Shown piece by piece: positions 1-10,200 of a DNA stretch of 64,000 nucleotides (positions are counted from its first letter, which is position 1; every line of letters starts with the position of its first letter). The position numbers and the translations under genes are program-made. The notes beneath the pieces are model-generated. The model made no database searches. It saw nothing but the letters and a program-made list of their open reading frames with translations, and was not told where the DNA came from. Origin of the DNA: Theodoxus fluviatilis (taxonomy: Eukaryota > Mollusca > Gastropoda > Cycloneritida > Neritidae); NCBI GenBank assembly GCA_034096865.1, contig JAWQFJ010001305.1, forward strand, positions 98,396 to 162,395, written 5' to 3'.

Positions 1-3000
1 CCTTGAGAGACAGAGTCGTAGAGACTGTGCCTCCTTGATGCCTGAGATAACTCAGACATGTGACACTGTCCCCTGAGACTGTCACGTGCCGATTCCGCAA
101 GACCGACAGCAATCCCTGAAGGGAGAGAAAAACTGCCTCCATCTCCAGAAAGTTGATGTGCAGCCGCGATTCGCTCTCAGACCAGAGACCGGACACCGAG
201 TCCGTGTCTGTGTGCCCACCCCAACCGCTCCTAGAAGCATCTGTGAACAGATAGATGAGAGGACCACAGGGTCGGATCGGAACAGACGACTGGAGCCACG
301 TCACGTCCGTCCAGCGCAAAGTGGCCGCGCGAAACCACTCCCCCAGCACCACAATCTGATCAAAATCTGAGCAGTTGGAGACTCGGCTGGCAAGTTGCCT
401 CTGAAGAGGCCTCTTGGCGACCCGAGCCAAAGGCAACAGTGTAGCCATAGACTCCATCTTGCCCAGCAAAGAGAGAAGGGTGCGATAAGGAGCGGACTCC
501 ACACCACGTAAGTGTGAGAGCAGAGCAACCAACGACTGCAACCTGTCCGAAGAAGGACGGACAGAGAAGGCGATAGTGTCAAACTGCATGCCTAGGTACT
601 GAAAGGTAGTCGATGGGAGGAAATCAGATTTCTTCAGAGAGAAATTGAAACCCAGGCTCTGTGCAAGGTGAACAACCGTCCCCGTGTCATGGGCACATTG
701 CTGAGATGAGCGATGCAACACCAACCAATCGTCCAGATACATCCGCAGACGAACTCCCCTGCCCCTCACCACCATCGCCAACTGTTTGGTGACCTTGGTG
801 AAAATGAAAGGAGCCGTAGATAGTCCGAATGGGAGAGCAACGAATTGCAACACCCTGTCTCCCCAGACGAAGCGCAGATACTTCCACATGTCCGAGTGCA
901 TCGAGATATGAAAGTACGCGTCCTGAAGGTCCAATGACGTGGCAAAATCACCAGGACGGATTGCATCACGTACCGACCTGGCCGACTCCATCTTAAACGG
1001 CATCTCGCGAACAGACTTGTTCAAGCGAGAGAGGTCTAACACCGGGCGAAAACCACCAGAATGTTTCACAACTGCAAAAATTCTGGAGTAAAACCCCGGT
1101 GAGACCGGCGACACCTCCTGAACCACCTTTTTCTCCAGCAGAGAAGCGACCTCCTTTTCCAACACCCTTACCTTCTCAGGGTGAAGGGGCTTAGGAAAGG
1201 CCAGAGGCTCACGAGACAGACGCGGGGGGGTCGTGAACGGAATTCTATAGCCATCACGCACCACCCTCAGAATAGCGCTGTCGTGAATCTGCCGACGCCA
1301 AACGGCAAAAGCCCGTTTTAGAGCGTCCGCGCGCGTAGGGCGGGAGCGCAGACAGCGTGGCAAAGCACCGCAGCACACAGACTCCAACACCGACTGACGG
1401 TGGAAACGAGGCACATCCGAAGCGACTGTCTCTTGCGCAAGAGGAATCGTCGGATGCCCCTCTCCCACCAGAGAAGCGTCAACATCCGATGTGGTCGGGT
1501 AGAATACACCGCCATCATCCGACTGGGACGCGTAGTCGACGCACGAGGAGGGAGAAGGCCGAAACCCGACCCCCGGAACCGACCGACGCACCGGAGACCC
1601 CGTGTAAGGAGAAACACGGGAGGCGGTCCCAGAAGGAGAGCCGGAAGGGAGCCGGGCGGACCGCCGTCGAAAACCCTCAGAGTCCGTAGACCCATGGGAG
1701 CGACTAGCAGAAACCCGCACCGGACTGAGCGATCGCGAAATAGAGCGTGACAAATCCCGAGGGATATAGTGTCGCGACTCGACGCTCCGCTCACGCCTAG
1801 ACCCCCGAGAACGAACGGGAGAATCAGAGTCAAAGGGAAGATCGCGATCTGACAAGCGAACGCCCGATCCCCCAAGACCGGAGACAGGGTGCTGATCGAA
1901 CTGCAAAAGCAAGCGATCGTCAGACACGCACCGCCTAGGGCGAGAATCTCGCACAAAAACACGTGATCGCGGGGGCGCCAAGGACCGGGGACGAACATCA
2001 GCACCGCGCGTGCCGTGAACGGACCCCCGCCCAACCCCATCCACTGCTCGATCGTGTCGAGACTCCCGACAAGGATGATCACGATCGAGTAATAGACCAG
2101 GCAATCGTTGTGAAAACAAGAGAGGCTGATGATCAGACCGCAAAGCCAAAGACTGTGCGCGGTCGAAAGCAACGCCCCGCCGGTCGCGCTGATCGCCACG
2201 ATCCCCAGATCGAGGAACAGAACGCCCGGAAGAGAAAGCAGCATGCCGATCGAACCAACCGGGCAAAGACGCCGTGGAATCGATCGCAACGCTCTGCCTG
2301 CCCCGTGACGCCGGAACGTCACGATGTGCGGAACGATCGGCGGATCGTCCGACAGCCAAGGCCGCATGTTGATCAGACCAGACGGGCATAGCCTCTGTGT
2401 GGTCGATCGCAACGCATCGCCTATAGCTTGATCCGCACCCAGCACGATCGATTGAACGATCCTCTGATCGCCAGTGACCCAAGGCAGTGTGTTGATCGTA
2501 TCGTGCGGCCGAAGCCTCGCGTTGATCGATAGCAACATTCTGCCGATATCGCGACGCGTGTCGGATATGATCGACTGGACGACCCAGAGAAGGCCAGGAA
2601 ACCGAAGCAACCTGCGGATCAGATCGCACGGGCAGAGCCCCCGTGCGATCGAAAGCCGAGTACGGAACGATCGGCCGATCGTCCGAACCCAAGGCCCCCT
2701 GCTGATCGAACCATACGGGCAGAGCCTCCGTGTGTTCGATCGCAACGCATCGCCTGAATCCTGATCCACCCCCATCACGATCGATCAAGTGATCATCAGA
2801 TGGCCAGTAACCCAAGTCAGCGCGCTGATCGAATCGTGCGGCCGAAGCCTCGCTTTGATCGATAGCAACGCTTTGTCGAGATCGCGACTCGTGTCGGATA
2901 TGATCGACTGGGAGACCAGGAGAAGGCCAGGAAACCGAGGCCACATGCGGATCAGATCGCACGGGCAGAGCTCCCGTGCGATCGATAGCTGTGCCCATCC

Positions 3001-3373
3001 CACCGAGGGATTCGTCACCGGCGCGACTTACCTCCGAAGGAGAAACCGACCGGTGAGACGCCACACTCTGGGAAGCTGAAAGAAAGGCAGCTGCAGACAA
3101 ATCCACCAACATGCAGCAGCCGCCTGGAGCCGCCCTAGACCGAGTGTCCGGTAAGGAAGAGGTGTCGATAGAAGGAACTTTCGCCGACACCACCACCCCC
3201 TTACACGCGGAGGAAGAGACCGAACGAGTTATACTCGAACCCGACCTCGACCTCTTACCTGTTGAAGAGGAAGGAGGAATAGACAAACCACCCTTCCCCT
3301 TCGAAACAGAGCCGCGCTCGCTCACCCGCACCTTCTCCGTACCCTGAAGCGGGTGCGGAAGGCGCGCCGCCAT
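1..3373 (-). CDS. DIRS-like retrotransposon ORF (gag-like, RT, RNase H), open at left edge
   Basis: Reading the minus strand from the ATG at 3373 gives 1124 codons with no stop before the window ends; an in-frame TGA lies about 20 codons upstream, so this ATG is the first possible start. Residues 1-690 are Ser/Arg/Asp-rich, low in complexity and internally duplicated, as expected of a gag-like region. From about residue 700 there is a reverse transcriptase: LDLQDAYFHI near residue 812, LPFGLSTAP, and the catalytic box YLDDWL near residue 878. RNase H follows, with FTDASRSGWG near residue 1043 and HINFLEMEAV. The YLDDWL box and this RNase H style are typical of DIRS/tyrosine-recombinase retroelements. 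The tyrosine recombinase expected next would lie outside the window, so the class is inferred. Absence of stops suggests a young, possibly intact copy. It is in the same orientation as RAD54L2 and probably lies in one of its last introns. Confidence 0.85.
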   Translation of the reverse strand, partial: MAARLPHPLQGTEKVRVSERGSVSKGKGGLSIPPSSSTGKRSRSGSSITRSVSSSACKGVVVSAKVPSIDTSSLPDTRSRAAPGGCCMLVDLSAAAFLSASQSVASHRSVSPSEVSRAGDESLGGMGTAIDRTGALPVRSDPHVASVSWPSPGLPVDHIRHESRSRQSVAIDQSEASAARFDQRADLGYWPSDDHLIDRDGGGSGFRRCVAIEHTEALPVWFDQQGALGSDDRPIVPYSAFDRTGALPVRSDPQVASVSWPSLGRPVDHIRHASRYRQNVAIDQREASAARYDQHTALGHWRSEDRSIDRAGCGSSYRRCVAIDHTEAMPVWSDQHAALAVGRSADRSAHRDVPASRGRQSVAIDSTASLPGWFDRHAAFSSGRSVPRSGDRGDQRDRRGVAFDRAQSLALRSDHQPLLFSQRLPGLLLDRDHPCRESRHDRAVDGVGRGSVHGTRGADVRPRSLAPPRSRVFVRDSRPRRCVSDDRLLLQFDQHPVSGLGGSGVRLSDRDLPFDSDSPVRSRGSRRERSVESRHYIPRDLSRSISRSLSPVRVSASRSHGSTDSEGFRRRSARLPSGSPSGTASRVSPYTGSPVRRSVPGVGFRPSPSSCVDYASQSDDGGVFYPTTSDVDASLVGEGHPTIPLAQETVASDVPRFHRQSVLESVCCGALPRCLRSRPTRADALKRAFAVWRRQIHDSAILRVVRDGYRIPFTTPPRLSREPLAFPKPLHPEKVRVLEKEVASLLEKKVVQEVSPVSPGFYSRIFAVVKHSGGFRPVLDLSRLNKSVREMPFKMESARSVRDAIRPGDFATSLDLQDAYFHISMHSDMWKYLRFVWGDRVLQFVALPFGLSTAPFIFTKVTKQLAMVVRGRGVRLRMYLDDWLVLHRSSQQCAHDTGTVVHLAQSLGFNFSLKKSDFLPSTTFQYLGMQFDTIAFSVRPSSDRLQSLVALLSHLRGVESAPYRTLLSLLGKMESMATLLPLARVAKRPLQRQLASRVSNCSDFDQIVVLGEWFRAATLRWTDVTWLQSSVPIRPCGPLIYLFTDASRSGWGGHTDTDSVSGLWSESESRLHINFLEMEAVFLSLQGLLSVLRNRHVTVSGDSVTCLSYLRHQGGTVSTTLSLK
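2335..3000. repeat. 333-bp tandem duplication inside the gag-like region
   Basis: Two adjacent blocks are offset by 333 bp (111 codons, frame preserved). Each encodes in order DRTGALPVRSDP, then SVSWPS, PVDHIRH, VAIDQ and VAI(E/D)HTEA. Shorter degenerate versions of the same motifs continue to about 1860. The whole stretch is very rich in GATC and CGATCG. Confidence 0.75.
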
Positions 3374-3379
3374 GAAGCC

Positions 3380-3412
3380 AAAATGGCGAACAAAATGGCG
3401 AACAAAATGGCG
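3380..3412 (-). promoter_or_regulatory. Three YY1-like motifs (AAAATGGCG) ahead of the DIRS-like ORF
   Basis: AAAATGGCG occurs at 3380-3388, 3392-3400 and 3404-3412, spaced 12 bp apart, immediately upstream of the retroelement ATG at 3373. The motif matches the YY1 core (AANATGGCGG family). Function as an internal promoter is inference. Confidence 0.35.
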
Positions 3413-3966
3413 GGCGGCCCAGCGTCAACTCGACGCAAGCCGTAGCAAGAACACGCACGCAGCACAAAACGTTGCAACCAGCGACACACGCCCACAACGT
3501 ACCTAGCCGAAGCTAGCAACAACAGACAACAAATATAACTGAACCGAACCGTGCACTGAGGAAACCGGCGGGAACAGAATTTGAAGCAAAAACGAATTAA
3601 CAGAAATTCGAAACAACGGCGAGGGCCGTAGAAGTATGTTGTACTTCCCCACAGCCAACGTCGCCACGGCCGTCAGCAAATCCTAGAAAGTCCGCACACA
3701 AGTGAAGACTGGAGGAAACCAAAGTACATCCATGCACTCCAGTCGAAAAGTCGAAAGTGAGGCCACGTGGCCAGTACCCTGGTATCTGAGCGCATGCGCG
3801 GGAAATGGGAGAGTTGCCTCCCTTTCACTGGCTATGACGCTATGGATGAAGCCACTTCATTGGCTTATGGGGTGGCCACGTGGGTGGGGAAGATTTATGC
3901 AAATCTTTTTTCGAGGTGAAAGGTCATATATCTATGAGTTGTCTACTGGTCAGTATGGATAGAAAA
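3413..3966. other. Leader region of the DIRS-like element, no gene seen
   Basis: No open frame of note. The stretch is moderately GC-rich and contains short palindromes such as CCACGTGG near 3759 and 3877. The outer end of the retroelement must lie here or at the junction with the next repeat, but I cannot place it. Confidence 0.4.
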
Positions 3967-4364
3967 CTTCAAAATATGTATACAATCCAACTTTGAAGAG
4001 CTCCTGTGACCTTGACCTTGAAGCAAGGTCAACCAAACTGGTATCAAAAGATAGGGCTTACTTTGCCCTATATACTATACATAGGTCAGGTATCCAATCT
4101 CAAAACTTCAGAGAAAATTGAGAAAATGTGAAAAATGGCTGTTTTTTAGACAACATTTATGGCCCCTGCGACCTTGACCTTGAAGCAAGGTCAAGTCACT
4201 ATGTATGCTTTTTGAGGCCTTGTCATCATACACCATCATGCCAAATTGGGTGTTGATAGACTTAATAGTCTCTGAGAAAAATCCAACGTTAAAGTTTTAA
4301 ACGGACGCCCGGACGCCCGAAACGGGTGAGTACATAGACTCACTTTTGCTTCGCATGTGAGTCA
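3967..4364 (-). mobile_element. Helentron-like dispersed repeat, copy 1 (partial)
   Basis: Minus-orientation copy of the AAGGTCA-rich family described under 49187-50014. It contains the AAGCAAGGTCA blocks, the conserved stretch encoding the spurious [14 protein letters not shown] frame, the CGTCCGGGCG tract and the GACTCACATGC terminus at 4354-4364. The hairpin-bearing end is missing. Confidence 0.8.
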
Positions 4365-5035
4365 AAAATAGTGCCATTAACGGATAATCTGACGTGCTTC
4401 GTGGTGCAAGATTGGTTTCAACTTATTGAAACCAATGCGGTGATTTAGACCTACAACCCTGGACCCTACCCACGTGAGTGCTCACTTTCCACACAGACAC
4501 AAACTCCCACACACTGAACAGCTACAGATGTCTACACGGGCTATATATGTACATGTAACAGCATGACTGGCTGTTGAGCTTGTGCTGCAAGTGATATCGT
4601 GGTCAGTGTTGACAGAGTTTTGCCAAGTCTTCCAGAACCAAAGGGTGTCTCTGCATAAGAGATAATTGAGTACAAGCAAGTCAGGGGTCATCTGTCTTGA
4701 AGAAATAGTGAAATACTATCTTTCACATATAACATTACACAATTCCTAGACGACAGCATCTAAAATATAAATTAGCACTCGAAAACAGTGCAGTTGCAAA
4801 GGTGTATTTTTTATACGAGTAACTATTGTCAATATCAGTGTAGGAGTTTGCTGAGAATGGGATTGCTTCGTCAAATTTCTAAGCATGTACATGTACTGCA
4901 CAATGGAATATTGTGTGCCTCCTGTTTTTGCAAATATGTGATGTATTATGTATACTCCATTCTATACCCAGCACTTCCGGTCCAATATCAGCTCAGCAGT
5001 GTGCACACAAAGAAATCTCCATGATTTAACCCTTA
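4365..5035. other. Non-coding stretch with one short hairpin
   Basis: No gene seen. A hairpin with 11-bp arms (ATTGGTTTCAA and its complement) lies at 4411-4436. The rest is AT-rich sequence without recognised features. Confidence 0.4.
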
Positions 5036-6486
5036 CGCTGCTGAGTATTTTTAGCAATGCGTCATTGCTCTGTGCTGACTTATCCCCCAGAATTTACTCC
5101 AAAAACGGTCACCGTCTTTGAAGTCAGTTTTCATATTCTTCTTCACCTATGATTAAAAAATGCAAAGAATAAAAGTTGTAGCCGAGAGAATTCTGTACAC
5201 AGTGGTATGCAGCACTTGAATGAAATTTATCATAATACCTGCGTTTTATTCTCAAAATGAAATAAAACAACAACAACAACAAAACAGACCAATGAAATGC
5301 CTTTACACTAACTTTATTATCTAATCATAACCTCCAGCAATTATCAGGCTTGATTTCTGATAGGTTACCTAGTAAAAAGAAGGACAAAAAAGGCCTCAAA
5401 TCCTTACATGCACCTCAAAAGTCACCACGTACTTGCTGTGATCATGGAGTAGGGGTGTGATTGGGAGTGGGGAAGACGCTGATCACAGTGCCTAAAAACA
5501 ATCACTCTAACCTTGTTGAAAGCAACAGATTTTCATGAGGAATTATAAGCATAACTATTTACTCATCCACAAAATGACACCAATGGAATATCTACATGTT
5601 ACTACAGGTACAATGACATACTAATAAAAATGGCTGAAACTGGAAAATCACACACACACACACGCACACACACACACACACAGCTTCTACCCAAGGCAAC
5701 ATGCAGTGTCCATAGCAGGTTGAAAACTATCTAGGAAATCAAGCAAAAATCTCTACAGCAGGTTTAAAATCTCCAATCTCAAAACCGTGAGTGAGGCGCG
5801 AGTTGGTCGACTGGATGGGCTGCGAAATATTGCGACGCATACCTGATTGTTTGTTCGGTCATTAGTCCAAATACATTGTCATCGAAGAAGTAAGCGAAAA
5901 TCTTGTTGGCATCGTCGCTCTCAGTGTGAACAAGTAGGCCAGACGTCTGACAGAAGGGAGGAAGCTAAGCATCTTCGGAAGCCTGCTGTCGGAAAGAGCG
6001 CGATGCGCTTCCTGATGCACGTCTTGAAGTTGATCTACTTGACAATGCTCGCTCCGATGCACGGTTCAAACTTCGACATCTTCCCGCGACCGGAATCGCT
6101 GCAATTCTGCTTCTGCCTCGGCAACATCATCTAGATTGAAAGGCTCGAACTTTTCGTCTGAATCCTCGCCAAACAAAAGCTCTATTACACGCTCATCGAT
6201 GTCTTCTGACAAAACTTGACGCAAAAAAAACATCAAACTTTGGAGCGAATTTACTCGAAAACTTTGTAGAGATCGCCCATACAAACTGCACATGCGCAGA
6301 AAGCTCGGGATGTCCGCTTTCCTGCTGTGGTATTTATAGATAGTTGATGTCATTTGCAAGGGAGATAAGCGCGTTCAAACTAACCCACCCTCAGCGATCG
6401 AGTGCGGGCGGGACCTCCCGCCGTCCGCACACAGCGGTGAAAACAAGCTCGGCGGGAATTCCCGCCGGCCGCACGCTAAGGGTTAA
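5036..6486. mobile_element. piggyBac-type element with TTAA target sites, decayed
   Basis: TTAA at 5036-5039 and 6483-6486 flanks inward-facing ends CCCTTACGC and CCCTTAGCG. TTAA duplication and CCY-type ends are hallmarks of the piggyBac superfamily. Inside, minus-strand codons near 6210-6110 resemble the acidic N-terminus of piggyBac-derived transposases, but no DDD catalytic core is present, so it is non-autonomous or internally deleted. A short CA microsatellite lies near 5650-5682. Confidence 0.65.
6066..6359 (-). pseudogene. piggyBac-like transposase N-terminal remnant
   Basis: A 97-codon frame contains an acidic stretch, IELLFGEDSDEKFEPF followed by NLDDVAEAEAE, like the acidic N-termini of the other TTAA elements in this window ([20 protein letters not shown] at 10 kb). 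No catalytic domain follows. Assignment rests on similarity within the window and on the TTAA-flanked context. Confidence 0.4.
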
Positions 6487-6715
6487 CATGGCACTGGGAT
6501 GTCGACAAACTGAAGTCAGCAATGACTTTGCAGGTGGCACTCTGAGACATCTGGGGCGGGGTCAGTGTAGAGAGCAGCTGCCGCAGATATGGTGGAGCAG
6601 CAGGATTGGCTTGGCAGCAACCACAGGATTTTCTGAGGATCTTGAAAGTCATTCAGGCTACAATGTTTTGCCAAGCTGCGCTATAGGAAGTAGCTGTCCC
6701 GAGGAGTCTGCTCAC
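6487..6715 (-). other. RAD54L2 intron downstream of the last visible exon
   Basis: No further RAD54L2 exon was recognised between here and position 1; the conserved block expected next (around human RGTKGTYIRTSDGRIFAVR) is absent. The gene therefore continues beyond the left edge, with the piggyBac and DIRS elements inside its intron. Confidence 0.5.
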
Positions 6716-6864
6716 CTGTGGTAGTGATGACCTGGTGCACTGACACGCCGGGACGCAGGTTGCTGTTGAAGACGGGCAGTGTCTTGCGTGAGGTGGCAGG
6801 CGAGCATATCATAGGCTTGACGCTGGCCACTGGGCGGTTGACTGTGATAGTGCGGAAACTCACC
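6716..6864 (-). CDS. RAD54L2: RAD54L2 exon 18 (last visible)
   Basis: 149 nt between a TTTTTGCAG acceptor and a GTGAG donor. It encodes [11 protein letters not shown] and VHQVITTT, matching the human C-terminal region PVASVRPV and KIVTTT. Ends in phase 1. Confidence 0.9.
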
Positions 6865-7245
6865 CTGCAAAAAAGTCAAGCATTCTTACTTCACCCTCTA
6901 TCCAACCCCACTTTCCACACTGACAGGCGTTCTCATTTTTAAAATGCACAGCAAACATATCAAAGTCATTTAATTTTAGATTTACATATCTAGGAAGAGA
7001 AAAAAGCAATTAACTGATTGTTATCAAACCTGAAACCATCAACAAAAATGCCAGGAACCTTTCAGGGTTTACCATCATTCTTCAATGCTTAGGTGATAAA
7101 CTGCAAGGCAAGACAAGAGAACTCGAGGAAAGCAAAGGGAGAGGTGAATTGAGGAAAGGGAAGGGAGAGGGGAATTGAGGAAAGGGAAGGGAGAGGGGAA
7201 TTGAGGAAAGGGAAGGGAGAGGGGAATTGAGGAAAGGGAAGGAAG

Positions 7246-7298
<53 letters not shown>

Positions 7299-10200
7299 AA
7301 CAGATGGCAAAGAAGACATGATGAATTACAACAGATAATGGCAAAGCGGATGACAGAGTGAAGAGAGATCTACAAGGAGACAACAGCATACTATGCAATA
7401 AATATTAACATTTTCCAAACATGTATAAGATAAGCAAGCCCTGAGAGTTGAGCAAGATAGGCACACTATTCCTACCCAGCAAACATGTATAAGATAAGCA
7501 AGCCCTGAGAGTTGAGCAAGATAGGCACACTATTCCTACCCAGCAAACATGTATAAGATAAGCAAGCCCTGAGAGTTGAGCAAGATAGGCACACTATTCC
7601 TACCCAGCAAACATGTCTAAGATAAGCAAGCCCTGAGAGTTGAGCAAGATAGGCACACTATTCCTACCCAGCAAACATGTCTAAGATAAGCAAGCCCTGA
7701 GAGTTGAGCAAGATAGGCACACTATTCCTACCCAGCAGGTTGGGGCTGCCCCATGTTGTTGCGGGGGTAGAATGCTGCATATGAGGGTCTTGAGTAAGTT
7801 GTGTTCATCTTCTTGTCTCGAGCATAGTTCTCCTTGGCAAGCCTCTTGTCCTTCTTGGTCAAGCGAAGCTCTTTTCGATCGATAAGGAGTGATTCGTGGG
7901 TGAAAGGATTCTGCAATAGACAGTTGCATGACTCAGTCATGCAGACATTGGACAACATTTAGCAGAAATTAAAATGCCAGAACATGAGAGATAATCAGTC
8001 ATTCAGGGAGCATTGACAGAAGCCCCATTATAACTCCAACATACACACTTTCAAGTGGTCACTGAAAAAAGAAGAAGTCTGTCATCCCATGAAGGCACTG
8101 ACATATTTAATAAATCATTGGTACAGTTATGTGAATACAAGATTTACATCATATATCCTGTATTTCATCTCTTTCTCACAAAAACACACAGGACACAGGT
8201 ATGATATGCCCCAAACACTCATCCCCTGGAGATGGTATTCATCTTCTGCTGCCTTCATTTCCTTCTCAGGCAGTTGCTTCCTTCCAACAACAACAAGAAG
8301 GGCAAAGCCCACACGACTCACATGCTGAGGATGTGAAAAATGGCTGGTTTTTTAGACAACTTTAAAGAGCTCCTGTGACCTTGAAGCAAGGTCAAGTCAC
8401 TATGTATGTTTTTTGACGCCTTGTCATCATACACCATCATGCCAAATTGGGTGTTGATAGACTTAATAGTCTCCGAGAAAAATCCAACGTTGAAATTTTT
8501 CACAGACGCCCGGACGGACGAAAAGGGTGAGTATATAGACTCACTTTTGCTTGGCATGTGAGTAAAAAATTGCAAGAGAGTCAAGTATTTGCCCTCAGAG
8601 CTTCCAGGAGGTCCATACAGAGCAACGGTCCATACAGAGCAACTTAGCTCCTGATAGGCTATAATCTTTCTCAGGGGCTACAGCCACTCACTCATTTCCT
8701 TAGTTTCATCTGTGCCTGAAAACTGTAAGCACTGCCATGGAATTGTGTAATGCTGACAGAAGACCACAAACATATGCACAAAGGAAAGATTTTCAATCCA
8801 TGCAAATGGACTGAGAAGCCTAGTCCATCTCCCCTCCCATTCTTATCCCCAGTTCACTCACTGCTGTGGCGACAGCCAGAGAAAGTGTCCATACCTTGGT
8901 CAGCCAGCTCCCCTTGACTTGCAGCACTCTATACAGGACAGGGTCATCAAACTCGCCTAAATGGTTGTCAAACTCAAGATCTGGAGGGTCGTCCTTTTCC
9001 TGAAAAACAAAAAACAAAATACCTCATAGCCTCATATGGACGTCAGCAGCTGAGACACATAGAAGTGCAACGACTGTACACATTTGTTTAGAAATTGTAT
9101 TCAGCAAATAGTGTTGCTTGCCATGTGTATTCCAGACACCTGCTGATAGATACCTTGGACAAAAATTGTGCATGGAAAAAGTACGACACAAAGTGAACAG
9201 TAGAGGGCAGAGCAGAGTGGTGAAAGAACTCCACAGCTAAGTAGAACTACATTATTTCAGTGTCTTGCCACTCTGCTTCAGAGCGCCTGAGAATGGACTC
9301 CACCCACCTCATACTCCAGGAGGTTGTCCAACTTTCTGCGCAGGAACTGGTTGTCAGGGTTCAGCTCATCAATGACGCGATCTGCAAACATTAGGAAAAT
9401 AAAAACTTGTTCACTTCCTAGACTAAGTTGCTGCATGTAAAGAAAAGTTGATCATTTTAGCTTCTCTTCAATTTCATGAAACTGGAAACATTATCATCTG
9501 GAATAAGGGTATTAAATTTCTCGTGTATCCAAGGGACACTGCATCCCCCATGAACGTTTCAAAATGTTATCTACACCTCCAGTTATCGATAACACCAGCA
9601 GTATTTTCATTCAGGGCATTTTTGACAGATTCCTCCTTTCCAAATAAAGAAATTTGTCTCAAGAATTCCTCCTACAACAAAGCTAATTTCTTAATTTAAA
9701 CCTCTGCGCGCCGTCGGCGGTTATAGTCAACAGACTGGTAGGTATGTTTGAATCTGGCGCCGTTTGCTATGAATCTTGGGATTGTGAGAGCTCTCTACGC
9801 TTGGAGACTGCGCAGAAGAGCCTTGCTTTCATAATAACAGTTGCCATATTTTTTCACTGCAAGTGCGCGAATTTAGAGCGAATTTCGAAGTTACCGATCA
9901 AGGTAGACACGCTGCTGCGCGATTTCGATTGCGCACGCTGGCTCAAAAATGCCTGAGATTAATCCTGATGAAGAGCGAATCTTTGAAATATTGTTCGATT
10001 CTGACTCGGGAGAAGAATTCCATGGCTTCACAGAGGAAGATTTGGTCGAGTTTGCCACAGACTGACAGAGTGACTGATGACGAAATCGAAGTTGAATCAG
10101 CCCAGTCCAAGATTCCGTCTGCGTATGACCACTCATGGTTGCTGTGGCAAACTCGACCAAATCTTCCTCTGTGAAGCCATGGAATTCTTCTTTCGAGTCA

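Noticed and set aside
1318..2778. 486-codon minus-strand frame
   Set aside because: It overlaps in another frame the 1124-codon DIRS-like frame, which has recognisable RT and RNase H motifs; this one has none.
1..6715. Remaining 3' exons of RAD54L2
   Set aside because: No segment resembling the conserved sequence after the VITTT block was found on the minus strand; they are presumed beyond the left edge.
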